This document shows positions 41,993 through 49,987 of a stretch of 64,000 nucleotides of DNA, one piece after another. Origin of the DNA: Ignavibacterium sp. (GTDB lineage: Bacteria > Bacteroidota > Ignavibacteria > Ignavibacteriales > Ignavibacteriaceae); the NCBI RefSeq assembly GCF_025998815.1, contig NZ_AP026678.1, positions 1,674,001-1,738,000 on the forward strand. Reading direction: 5' to 3'. The notes beneath the pieces are model-generated. The model did no database searches, had not been told where the DNA came from, and saw only the letters and a program-made list of their open reading frames with translations. Positions within the stretch are counted from its first letter, which is position 1. The number at the start of each line of letters is the position of its first letter. The translations under genes were made by a program, and so were the position numbers.

Positions 41993-42007
41993 GAGGCGGG
42001 AGATATT

Positions 42008-43405
42008 TTAGTTATGCTGAATGTTTTTTGTTACTTCAATCCCAAGTTGTTCCATTCTGTACCGAAGTTTTGAACGGGATAAGCCAAGAATTTTTGCAGC
42101 TTTAACCTGATTCCCATTTGTTATTCTAAGTGTATCTTCAATAAGCTTTTTTAATACTACATCAATTGCAATTCCTTTTGCAGGAATTTTCAGAATAAAT
42201 TTGTCTTCACTTACTGCACTTTCAGCAACTCCCGATTTAAGAAAATGAAGGTGTTTTTCTTTAACCTCATCTTCTTCCAGGAGAAGAGTTACTCTTTCAA
42301 TAACATTTCGAAGCTCACGGATATTTCCTTTCCATGGATATTCCGTCAGAATTTCGAGTGCGCCTGCATCAAAACCTTTTATTTGTTTATCGAATTTCTT
42401 TGCAAACTCCTGAAGAAAAGAATATGCAAGAAATGGAATGTCTTCTTTCCTTTCACGCAAAGGTGGAACTGTAACCTGACCAACATTCAATCTATAAAAA
42501 AGATCCTCTCTGAAATTTCCTTTCTTAACTTCATCTTCAAGTTTTTTATTTGTAGCGGCTAAAACCCGAACATCAACTTCGATTTCCTTTTCACCTCCGA
42601 GACGGAAATATTTTTTTTCCTGAAGCACTCTAAGAAGCTTTGCCTGCATCTCGGGCGATAGTTCTGCAATTTCATCGAGTAAAATTGTACCACCGGATGC
42701 AAGTTCAAATTTTCCCATCTTGGTTTTTTGTAATGCACCGGTAAATGCACCTTTTTCATGTCCAAACAATTCGCTTTCAGCTAATTCCCGCGGTATTGCA
42801 GAACAGTTTATACGAATAAATGGTCCATCTTTCCGTGGACTATTCTGATGAATAAATTTTGCAATCATTTCTTTGCCGGTTCCGCTTTCACCTTCAATCA
42901 GAATAGTTGTATCAGGACTTTTAGCAAGCTTTTCAACAGCGCTAACTACTTTTTGAATCTTACTACTTTTCCCGAAGTATTCTTTTGTTAATATGTCTTC
43001 TTTAACAATCTCACTAAGTCTTTCAACTTCGGCTTTTAAATTTTTAGTGGTAATTGCTTTATCAATTGTAATCTTTAGCTGATCAATATCAATTGGTTTT
43101 AAAAGAAATTCAGTAGCACCAAGCTTCATTGCTTTTACTGCTATGTTTACATCAGCAAAAGCAGTAATCATTATAACAGGAATGTTAAAGTATTTTGAAT
43201 GGATTTGTTTAAGCAAATCAAGTCCATTCATAGTAGTAAGATAAATATCAAGAAGAATTAAATCCGGGTCGAATTGCTCAATTTTGTCGAGAGCAAAATC
43301 AGCTTCGGTAGTGTACTCAGTTTGATAGCCGAGTTTTACTAATATTTTTTTTAGAGACTGGCAGACGAGCTCGTCGTCATCAATGATAAGTATTTTATTT
43401 AACAT
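42008..43405 (-). CDS. NtrC-type sigma-54-dependent response regulator
   Basis: A 465-residue activator: N-terminal receiver (D53, in LILLDIYLTTMNG), AAA+ domain with Walker A EGESGTGKEMIA, the sigma-54 contact loop GAFTGA (GHEKGAFTGALQ), Walker B GGTILLDEIAELS, and a C-terminal Fis-type helix-turn-helix (NQVKAAKILGLSRSKLRYRM). It is the likely activator of the TGGYAT-type promoters in the window, comparable to FlrC/FleR in other genera. The ATG at 43405 has AAGGA six bases upstream; an ATG two codons earlier also exists. It overlaps the kinase gene. Confidence 0.93.
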   Translation of the reverse strand: MLNKILIIDDDELVCQSLKKILVKLGYQTEYTTEADFALDKIEQFDPDLILLDIYLTTMNGLDLLKQIHSKYFNIPVIMITAFADVNIAVKAMKLGATEFLLKPIDIDQLKITIDKAITTKNLKAEVERLSEIVKEDILTKEYFGKSSKIQKVVSAVEKLAKSPDTTILIEGESGTGKEMIAKFIHQNSPRKDGPFIRINCSAIPRELAESELFGHEKGAFTGALQKTKMGKFELASGGTILLDEIAELSPEMQAKLLRVLQEKKYFRLGGEKEIEVDVRVLAATNKKLEDEVKKGNFREDLFYRLNVGQVTVPPLRERKEDIPFLAYSFLQEFAKKFDKQIKGFDAGALEILTEYPWKGNIRELRNVIERVTLLLEEDEVKEKHLHFLKSGVAESAVSEDKFILKIPAKGIAIDVVLKKLIEDTLRITNGNQVKAAKILGLSRSKLRYRMEQLGIEVTKNIQHN

Positions 43406-44114
43406 TTCCATTCCTTAGTGAACTGGTGTCGAAAAATACAAAAAATTTTGTTCCTTTGCCCGGTTCACTTTCGAAATGTATTTCAGCATTGTATTGTTCT
43501 AAAAGTATTTTACAGACACCCAAACCAAGCCCGGTGCCTTTTTTCTTGCTTGTATAAAAATCAGTGAAGATTTTTTCACCAAGTTCGTAATCTATACCTG
43601 TTCCACTATCTTCAATTTCCCAAACAATCTTTTGCTTATCATCAATGTTGCGTAAATAAGTTCGCACATAAATTCTATCTGATTTATTATCAGCTTCAAT
43701 GGCATTGTTCAGAAGATTTAGAAAAACATGAAGCATTTTATCTTTATGAAAATAGATTGATGGAAGGGCTGGAGAAAGATCTGTTTCAATATAAAGATTT
43801 AAACGACTCGCATTAACCTGGGAAATGTTAACAGCAATTTGAGTAATCTCGTTAACATTGCAGATGCTCATTTCAGAGGGATGCTTTTTAGAAAAGTCAG
43901 AAAAATTTTCAATAAGGAAAATCATTCTGTTAGTTGCTTCGACACAGGACTGGACGCTATCAATTGCTTCAGGTGGTAATTCACCTTTCAGCATATTGAG
44001 GAATTCAAGATTCATCTTTATTACAGATAAAGGATTCCTTATTTCGTGAATAAGGCTTGCAGTGAATTTCCCCAATAGGAAAAGTTTATGAGAAAAGATT
44101 TCGTCATTGTTCAT
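43395..44114 (-). CDS. Soluble histidine kinase, partner of the NtrC-type regulator
   Basis: A 239-residue kinase without membrane segments and with a very short N-terminus. HisKA has the phospho-acceptor H23 in TASLIHEIRNPLSVIKMNLE, and the ATPase part has FLNLLNNAIEA (N box), IEDSGTGID (G1) and GTGLGLGVCKILLEQYNA (G2). All catalytic boxes are intact. It overlaps the regulator gene by 11 bases, so the two form a pair, comparable to FlrB/FleS. It lies downstream of flgM. Confidence 0.93.
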   Translation of the reverse strand: MNNDEIFSHKLFLLGKFTASLIHEIRNPLSVIKMNLEFLNMLKGELPPEAIDSVQSCVEATNRMIFLIENFSDFSKKHPSEMSICNVNEITQIAVNISQVNASRLNLYIETDLSPALPSIYFHKDKMLHVFLNLLNNAIEADNKSDRIYVRTYLRNIDDKQKIVWEIEDSGTGIDYELGEKIFTDFYTSKKKGTGLGLGVCKILLEQYNAEIHFESEPGKGTKFFVFFDTSSLRNGNVK

Positions 44115-44188
44115 ACAATGACAAAAATAAATGGTTGGAGTTTAAGAGTAAATATTTTTTGACAAAAAATTTTTAAAATGAAGCTAGA

Positions 44189-44207
44189 TTGTAAAAAGTT
44201 TTTACAA
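44189..44207. repeat. A/T-rich palindrome after flgM
   Basis: TTGTAAAAA-G-TTTTTACAA is a perfect 9-bp palindrome, immediately downstream of the flgM stop and upstream of the kinase gene. It may be an operator or a weak terminator of the late operon. A T run follows in the flgM direction only partly, so termination is not convincing. Confidence 0.4.
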
Positions 44208-44459
44208 CTATTTACTGTTTAGTTCTTTCAGGATACGATCTGCTACTTTATTAAGGACTTCATCAGTGTTATAAAATCCTGATTTGATTTTCTCTCTGAT
44301 AGCAGATAAGTCCTTTATCTGTTCACTTTTCTGCTGAAGTTCTTTTGCTTCTTTTGAGATTTCAAGTGAATCTTTTTTCTGAACTTCTTTTTTTACTGAC
44401 TTATTGTTTTTGCTTTCATCAACAATAATCGTTTTGGGAGTTATTCCTTTGATTTCCAT
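44208..44459 (-). CDS. flgM: Anti-sigma-28 factor FlgM
   Basis: An 83-residue, highly charged protein with an N-terminal disordered half and the C-terminal sigma-binding half: LEISKEAKELQQKSEQIKDL, then AIREKIKSGFYNTDEVLNKV and ADRILKEL. Both halves match FlgM. It inhibits FliA until it is exported through the completed hook-basal body. It starts 1 base after the fliT-like stop. Confidence 0.92.
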   Translation of the reverse strand: MEIKGITPKTIIVDESKNNKSVKKEVQKKDSLEISKEAKELQQKSEQIKDLSAIREKIKSGFYNTDEVLNKVADRILKELNSK

Positions 44460-44460
44460 A

Positions 44461-44778
44461 TTAAAACCTCTTATAGCTTAAAATTTTTTTCTGTTTCATA
44501 CACAAATCTAATTCATTTTTAACTTCTTCCGAACGGTCCATCCATTTTCTCAATACATTATCGAAAGCTTCTTTGATAAGTTTAGAGGCATTAGAAATTT
44601 TTTCCTGGTCTGCTTCTGAATACAAATAGTATGTTCTCTCTGTTATTTCGTGCATTTCGCACATTTTTTTCTTTAGCTCCGGAAATTTTTCCTCAAAATT
44701 ATTTTCGTCCAGATTATTTAGTTCTTCAGCAATTTTTTCCAGCTCACTAACCAATTCATGTTTATCAAAATGTATCAT
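44461..44778 (-). CDS. FliT-like or FlgN-like flagellar chaperone candidate
   Basis: A 105-residue helical protein: ELVSELEKIAEELNNLDENN, then MHEITERTYYLYSEADQEKI and WMDRSEEVKNELDLCMKQKK. No family is recognised with certainty. Length, helical charge pattern and position directly after fliD, with fliS upstream, match FliT, the FliD chaperone. The gene is 6 bases after fliD and 1 base before flgM. Confidence 0.6.
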   Translation of the reverse strand: MIHFDKHELVSELEKIAEELNNLDENNFEEKFPELKKKMCEMHEITERTYYLYSEADQEKISNASKLIKEAFDNVLRKWMDRSEEVKNELDLCMKQKKILSYKRF

Positions 44779-44784
44779 TAAGTT

Positions 44785-46545
44785 TTACCCTAAATAATTC
44801 GTGAAAAGACTTTGTGAGGAAAGTAGTTCAGCCAACTGTGACTGAAGCTTCTGATATTGTTTTCTCAAATTCTCAGCACTTTTATTTATCTGAGTCTGGA
44901 TTCGAGTAATCGAATCATTCAATTGAGTAAGATTTGTATCCAATCTTGAAATAGCTTGTTGAATATAACCATTAGCACCGGAGTAAGAATTAATTTTTGA
45001 ATAAAGCGTTTCAGCAAAACCGTTTGTATCATTAAAGAATAATTCAACTTCTGAAGTGCGACTCAAAATTGCTGATTCGAGTTGTGATGAATCTGAAACT
45101 GATAATCCATTATTTACATCAAATGTAATCCCTAACTTTGACAGTGAATTGATCACATCGCTTGAAAAACCACTTAACGGCAGGTAAGCTGAAGAACTCA
45201 GGATATTTGTTAATGTTGAAGTTGTAGAATCTCCGAATAATATTCCCCTTTGTCCTGAAACTGAAGATGAATTTTTTCTCAGATAAGAATAAAGCTCATT
45301 AAAAGAATTAATGAAAGATTCAATTTTCGATTTTATACTTGCAACATCAGTTCCAACGGATATCACAACATCAGGATCGTTTGAAGTAAAAACTGATTTG
45401 AGAGTTATTGTAACTCCATTAACTAAATCGGAAACTGTATTTGAATCACGCTGAATTTCAATTCCGTTAAATAAGAATTTTGCACTCAGTTCAGATTCGT
45501 TGTGAACAAATCCTGCTGTGTCCTCTCCACTTTCATTCTGGACGAATGCCTGTCTGTTTGTTCCAAGATTAATTCCAAATTCATTAAGCAAGCCATTCGG
45601 ATTATCATCAGAAATTTCCATTATTCTGAAATTATAGCCGGTATTTTTTGAAGAAATAGAAAATTGCGTGCTTCCGACAACGGGAGAGAAAGTAGAGGCA
45701 GAAATAACGCCAGAAGCCGCAATTTCCTTGTTCGATGACACCCCCAATTGTGTCAAAAGTGAACCTGTGTCGTCTTTAAGTTGAATAAATTTTGATGAAT
45801 TTACAGCCGTTATCTTTAATTGAACATTTCCATTATCAACAATTTTTTCTGCTATTACGCCGCTGATATTATTTATCTGTGTAACAATACTATCAATCAC
45901 ATCCTCATAGTTTCCTTCTGAGTAAGTTATTTCAGTTTCAGTTCCACCAAGATTTAATTTGAAAGAACCGGAAGAAGCGAAATAACCATTAACAGCATTT
46001 GAAGTTATAACCGCTTTATCATCCTTAACAGCAGCTTTAATTTTATCTGCTAAAGAGGAATAAGAAATATTTCCATTGTTAAAATCAGATTCCTCTAAAG
46101 TGACACTAACATTACTTAAATAAAATGAACCGGAACCATCGCCTGTTTTGATTGTAAATGAATAAGTGCCTGGTGAATTAATTGAAGAATATGAATCTGA
46201 ATTTCTGTCTATCGAAAGCAAAGTATCATTCTTTGCTAGTTGATTTGTTCTAAGTGTAAATGTTCCTTCATCGGCACCAGAACCAGCAGTTGCAGAGACT
46301 AAATTTGTGTTTGAAGATTCTGCTTTCTTTGCACGAAATATCGATGAAGAATCCCTCAGCTTTAAGGTTGAAAGAGAACTTTTAAGTTTATCAATATTGC
46401 TTAATAGATTACTGTAAGCTGTGGATAAATTATTGTATTTAGACTGTTTTGTTTTTAAGGGCGAAATCCTCTTTGCACTCTCAGTCTGAATGTAAGAGTT
46501 TATAAATGAATTAATGCCTGAAGTTGTTAGCAGATCAATAGCCAT
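44785..46545 (-). CDS. fliD: Filament cap protein FliD
   Basis: A 586-residue protein with the FliD N-terminal domain (TTSGINSFINSYIQTESAKR, then TKQSKYNNLSTAYSNLLSNI). It has a Ser/Thr-rich central part and the C-terminal LFNDTNGFAETLYSKINSYS, followed by DTNLTQLNDSITRIQTQINK and a final coiled coil with LAELLSSQSLFTNYL. It caps the filament and folds flagellin. It overlaps fliS by 11 bases. Confidence 0.94.
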   Translation of the reverse strand: MAIDLLTTSGINSFINSYIQTESAKRISPLKTKQSKYNNLSTAYSNLLSNIDKLKSSLSTLKLRDSSSIFRAKKAESSNTNLVSATAGSGADEGTFTLRTNQLAKNDTLLSIDRNSDSYSSINSPGTYSFTIKTGDGSGSFYLSNVSVTLEESDFNNGNISYSSLADKIKAAVKDDKAVITSNAVNGYFASSGSFKLNLGGTETEITYSEGNYEDVIDSIVTQINNISGVIAEKIVDNGNVQLKITAVNSSKFIQLKDDTGSLLTQLGVSSNKEIAASGVISASTFSPVVGSTQFSISSKNTGYNFRIMEISDDNPNGLLNEFGINLGTNRQAFVQNESGEDTAGFVHNESELSAKFLFNGIEIQRDSNTVSDLVNGVTITLKSVFTSNDPDVVISVGTDVASIKSKIESFINSFNELYSYLRKNSSSVSGQRGILFGDSTTSTLTNILSSSAYLPLSGFSSDVINSLSKLGITFDVNNGLSVSDSSQLESAILSRTSEVELFFNDTNGFAETLYSKINSYSGANGYIQQAISRLDTNLTQLNDSITRIQTQINKSAENLRKQYQKLQSQLAELLSSQSLFTNYLG

Positions 46546-46882
46546 TAGATTTCACCTGATTAAACACCGTAATCCAGGTTTCTCTTAACTGAACAAGGAT
46601 TTCTTTTACAACATCATAGTTGTGTTTTCTCATCTGATCCTGACAAAACTGATATAACCTCAGAAGCCCCGAAGAAATAGCACTCATTTCTTCATTATCA
46701 AATCGCAAAGCATTTATAAGCTGCTGAATTGCTTCATTGGTTTTAACAATGTCGTGTTTCTGAGAATTTACAATTGCAAAATCAAAAACTTTGATTAACA
46801 ATTTTTCCGGACTGGAATTTAAAATCTCATTTGCTAAGTAAGTATTAAGTTTATTTGTTCTGTAAGTTGCTGTATTCTGCAT
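46535..46882 (-). CDS. fliS: Flagellin chaperone FliS
   Basis: A 115-residue helical protein: NTYLANEILNSSPEKLLIKV, then FDFAIVNSQKHDIVKTNEAI and LINALRFDNEEMSAISSGLL. The FliS pattern (Y-x-x-x-x-V/I-x-x-A-S-P-E-x-L-I) is partly kept. It binds the flagellin C-terminus. It is placed between flagellin and fliD, behind the flagellin terminator. Confidence 0.92.
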   Translation of the reverse strand: MQNTATYRTNKLNTYLANEILNSSPEKLLIKVFDFAIVNSQKHDIVKTNEAIQQLINALRFDNEEMSAISSGLLRLYQFCQDQMRKHNYDVVKEILVQLRETWITVFNQVKSNGY

Positions 46883-46895
46883 TTTTCATCCCTTT

Positions 46896-46927
46896 TTAAA
46901 AATAACCCCCGCATTATTCTGCGGGGG
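46896..46927 (-). terminator. Rho-independent terminator after flagellin
   Basis: An 8-bp stem, 46906-46913 (CCCCCGCA) with 46920-46927 (TGCGGGGG), loop of 6. Following the flagellin transcript it is succeeded by TTATTTTTAAA. It lies 21 bases after the flagellin stop; partial read-through would express fliS-fliD-flgM and the two-component genes. Confidence 0.85.
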
Positions 46928-46947
46928 TCTCCCCTGAATCAACTAAA

Positions 46948-47736
46948 TTATCTGAACAAGCCGAGTAAGCTTTGCGGACCAACATTAACCTGAGCCAGCA
47001 TTGCTGTTGCAATCTGCGTTCCGATCTGACCTTTAGTAGCATTCAATTGCTCCATTGCCATATCAGCATCTACCAGACGGGAAATTGTAGCTGAGTTGTT
47101 TGTAATCGACGCGGTAATGAAATCTTCGCGCGACTCAAATGTCTGCATTCTATTACCAATGTAACCCAAAGCTGTTTTAATGTTATCTCTGAATGTTGTA
47201 ATACTTTGAGTTAAGTTAGCACCACCACTTGTGTTTTGTAAAGCGGTAATTGTTGCAGAGTTATTACCGATCTGAGCACCAATATTAACGGTAAGAGTTG
47301 TTCCTGCACCGAAATCGAAGTTTGAACTTGCAAGAATATCAGAACCGTTAATTTTTGTATTGGTCAGAATGTTTTCAATTTCATCAGCAAGAACTTTAAC
47401 ATCTTCAGAAAGTGCAGCAGAGTTCTTTAATGGATCTTTTGCATCTTCCTGTTTAGCTTCAATCTGGTTTAATTTATCAAGAACCTGCATTAAAGCTGAT
47501 TCACCAGTTGATAGCAAATTCTTTGCAGATGAAATGTTGTTTAACTGAGCATTGTACTTGAAGTTTTCAGCTTCGAGTTCTTTGCTTACTCTGAAGCCGG
47601 AAGTGTCGTCAGCTACACTGTTGATTTTCTTCATTGTTGCAAGACGCAGCTGAGCTTTGGTTGTTTGTGCGTTAACCTTTACAAGAGCATTGTAAGCTTT
47701 TAACGCATCAAGGTTGGTGTTGATTTGGAACGCCAT
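46948..47736 (-). CDS. fliC: Flagellin
   Basis: A 262-residue flagellin, near the lower size range. N-terminal D0/D1: MAFQINTNLDALKAYNALVK, then TTKAQLRLATMKKINSVADD and TSGFRVSKEL. The C-terminal D1/D0 ends with DADMAMEQLNATKGQIGTQI and ATAMLAQVNVGPQSLLGLFR. The short central domain (about residues 145-185) contains several Ser/Thr, possible O-glycosylation sites. The start has GGAGG eight bases upstream. It has its own sigma-28 promoter and terminator. Confidence 0.97.
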   Translation of the reverse strand: MAFQINTNLDALKAYNALVKVNAQTTKAQLRLATMKKINSVADDTSGFRVSKELEAENFKYNAQLNNISSAKNLLSTGESALMQVLDKLNQIEAKQEDAKDPLKNSAALSEDVKVLADEIENILTNTKINGSDILASSNFDFGAGTTLTVNIGAQIGNNSATITALQNTSGGANLTQSITTFRDNIKTALGYIGNRMQTFESREDFITASITNNSATISRLVDADMAMEQLNATKGQIGTQIATAMLAQVNVGPQSLLGLFR

Positions 47737-47768
47737 TGTGAACCTCCATGTATTTTGTTTATTAAATT

Positions 47769-47786
47769 ACAAGCATCCTTGCTTGT
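47769..47786 (-). promoter_or_regulatory. Stem-loop in the flagellin 5' leader
   Basis: A 7-bp stem, 47769-47775 (ACAAGCA) with 47780-47786 (TGCTTGT) and a 4-base loop, lies 33 bases before the flagellin ATG and downstream of the sigma-28 promoter. A leader hairpin can stabilise an abundant mRNA. Its function is an inference. Confidence 0.45.
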
Positions 47787-47825
47787 TTTTATTTAGTTAA
47801 TTAAGAATTTTTATTTTCAATTTTA

Positions 47826-47852
47826 TTATCGCACTCAACAATTATTAGTTTA
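47826..47852 (-). promoter_or_regulatory. Sigma-28 promoter of flagellin
   Basis: On the minus strand, -35 TAAA (47852-47849), 15 bases, then -10 TGCGATAA (47833-47826). The last six bases match the FliA consensus GCCGATAA and the spacing is exact. The leader would be about 85 bases, containing a hairpin and the ribosome site. Confidence 0.75.
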
Positions 47853-47882
47853 TAGCTGTTATCAGATATTCTATAATATTTC

Positions 47883-49736
47883 TCAATTCTTTTGCTCATA
47901 ATTAATTCCAATTGCATTATCGATTTTTTCCATCAGAGGTTTAATACTTTCTTCAGCTTTTGATTTGAGGTGTTTCTCTCTTTCTAACTTTTCAATTTTC
48001 AGTTCTTCAATTCTTCTTTTATATGTTTCAATTCTTTCATTCAGATTTTCTGACATTGATTTTTCTTTTCTGGCTGCTTCCTTTTTAAGCATATCAATGC
48101 TTAGTTCTTTTTCTTTCTTTAATTCATTTATTTTTCTCTTAAGATTTTGTTTGTATGTAGCTTTCTCAGCCAGCACAAAAACAGAGATACCTGATGCAAC
48201 AACTACACCGAAAATAAATGTTATGGAAGTCCATTTAGCGCCTGTTATCAGCACTGAGCTGAGCATTTCATAAAATTCCAAGGAACTTATGTGAGAATTG
48301 TTAAAGTATCCCGCTATTGCACCAATCAGAAAAACTATAACTGATACAACCAGGTTATATATCATAGTATTATTAAAAGCTACTGTTGGATTGAACTTAT
48401 CCATCTCGTGAGCATGAGTCAGATTGTATTCAGTCTCCTGAATTGCTTGAACAGTATAATCTTCAACTGCTTTAATTGAGTCAGCTAATTTTTTTTGCAA
48501 ATCATTCTTGTATTCAACAATTTCTTTCTCAAGCTGCTCTTTTGTTCTGAGTGTATCCTGAATAATCTCATCATATGATTTCAATTCCTGATAACAATTT
48601 TCAAAAGCTTTTTCTCTAATCAGAGATTTCAAAGTTTCTACGGAAGAAAGAAATTTTTTCTCAACTTCCGGTAAAATCATTTTGAAAAAAACTGTTGAGC
48701 TATTCTTCTGCTCTAAAAAAATATATTTAAGAAAAGAGTAACTACTTTTAAGTGTCTGATCATAATAATCGTCCAATCTGAGATTCATCAAATTATTTAA
48801 CTTCTTTTCAAGTGATTGACTGGATATTTGATGACTGAAATTTGCTGTAATCAGTTTTTCTAATATCACGCTAATCGGTGCGAGATCATTAGACACAAAA
48901 AAGTTGGGCGTTATTGGATTGGTTATGCAATAATCAAAAATCAATGAGTTACATTCATCAAGAGAGTATCTTAATCTTTCTAAGTCTAGCTTAAATAATT
49001 TTTCTGTTATATGATTTGCTGTTTCAAAGTCACTTAATGATAGAGAGTTAACCAAAAGATAATATCGTGCTGTGACTGCAAAAGGATTTATATCAATTGC
49101 AGCATTTAGATATTCTATTGCTGAATCGTATTGAGCAATCTTTTGATGTGCAAATGCAGAATATAAATTTAAAAAGTATGATAATTCCTGTTTGGTTTTC
49201 TGAGTAAGTTCAAGATTTACGAGCATTGATTCTGCTTTTCGCAATTCTTCAAGTGATAAAAGCGGATCGGGATTTTTACTGCCATAAAGAAATACAATCG
49301 CTTTATAAAAAGGAACAAAAAAATGATTTATTCCATAAAATGATTTTGCTGCACCAAGAAACAGGTTAATATTTATTTCGCTAGTCTTTCTATCTTCATT
49401 GGTAAAAACTTTATAAAAATATTTTTTCAGATTAAGATGTTTGATTTTAAAGAGTGATAATTTCTCTTTCAGCTCATTTTCATAAGCTAAAACAAAAGGA
49501 TTATCGAAAAGCCAAAGCAATGGAGTATTATTCTCAGTGATAAAAACTTCACCCAAATTAACCGGTAGTTGCAGCGAAAAAAACTTTTTATACTCGCTGA
49601 TTTTTTCCTGAAATGATTTTCTTCTTGAAAGATAAAAATCGAAATAACTTTTTTTCATCCGGTTAAAATCAATCAGAAGATCAACCTTCCGGTCATCATT
49701 CGTATTCAGTTCAAATGTGGTTTTCTCTTCTATCAT
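47883..49736 (-). CDS. TPR and coiled-coil membrane protein of unknown function
   Basis: A 617-residue protein not recognised as a named family. The first about 330 residues are helical, with a TPR-like motif (AQYDSAIEYLNAAIDINPFA). A coiled coil runs from about 385 to 430. Two membrane helices follow at about 460-480 (NLVVSVIVFLIGAIAGYF) and 495-520 (WTSITFIFGVVVASGISVFV). The C-terminus is a long charged coiled coil (LKRKINELKKEKELSIDM, then EKSMSENLNERIETYKRRIE). It lies between flagellin and the divergent glycosylation genes. Functional links to filament modification or flagellar anchoring are possible but only by position. A weak sigma-28 element lies upstream. Confidence 0.6.
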   Translation of the reverse strand: MIEEKTTFELNTNDDRKVDLLIDFNRMKKSYFDFYLSRRKSFQEKISEYKKFFSLQLPVNLGEVFITENNTPLLWLFDNPFVLAYENELKEKLSLFKIKHLNLKKYFYKVFTNEDRKTSEININLFLGAAKSFYGINHFFVPFYKAIVFLYGSKNPDPLLSLEELRKAESMLVNLELTQKTKQELSYFLNLYSAFAHQKIAQYDSAIEYLNAAIDINPFAVTARYYLLVNSLSLSDFETANHITEKLFKLDLERLRYSLDECNSLIFDYCITNPITPNFFVSNDLAPISVILEKLITANFSHQISSQSLEKKLNNLMNLRLDDYYDQTLKSSYSFLKYIFLEQKNSSTVFFKMILPEVEKKFLSSVETLKSLIREKAFENCYQELKSYDEIIQDTLRTKEQLEKEIVEYKNDLQKKLADSIKAVEDYTVQAIQETEYNLTHAHEMDKFNPTVAFNNTMIYNLVVSVIVFLIGAIAGYFNNSHISSLEFYEMLSSVLITGAKWTSITFIFGVVVASGISVFVLAEKATYKQNLKRKINELKKEKELSIDMLKKEAARKEKSMSENLNERIETYKRRIEELKIEKLEREKHLKSKAEESIKPLMEKIDNAIGINYEQKN

Positions 49737-49764
49737 GTTATTTCGAATATTTTATCCCTGCTAA

Positions 49765-49791
49765 TAATCGAAAATTTTCTCAAATTTTTTA
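49765..49791 (-). promoter_or_regulatory. Weak sigma-28-like element ahead of the 617-residue protein
   Basis: On the minus strand TAAA (49791-49788), 15 bases, then TTCGATTA (49772-49765). Spacing is exact but the -10 box has three differences from GCCGATAA. The stretch is extremely A/T-rich, so chance is likely. It is reported because of the adjacent flagellin. Confidence 0.3.
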
Positions 49792-49841
49792 GCAAAATTT
49801 TTCCATAATAGACTATTCCATTTTTTACGATCAGACATCCA

Positions 49842-49871
49842 TTGTTCTAACAAGCACATTCTCTGTATAAT
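49842..49871 (+). promoter_or_regulatory. Sigma-70-type promoter for the glycosylation genes
   Basis: TTGTTC (49842-49847), an 18-base spacer, and TATAAT (49866-49871). It lies in the 251-base gap between divergent genes, about 110 bases ahead of the cytidylyltransferase start. No clear Shine-Dalgarno sequence precedes that start. Confidence 0.55.
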
Positions 49872-49987
49872 ATTATTCACTACAACAATATTGTGCAGGA
49901 GAAACTCCAAAGAGCTGCATTTATTTAAGTAAATCAGACTTTCAAAGTGGAATACTATTTGGCTTATTCTGCAAAAAAAATTTTTTT

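Noticed and set aside
49937-49975. Sigma-54-like TTTGGCTTATTCTGCA before the cytidylyltransferase gene
   Set aside because: GG and GC are 8 bases apart instead of 10, so it cannot serve as a standard -24/-12 promoter.
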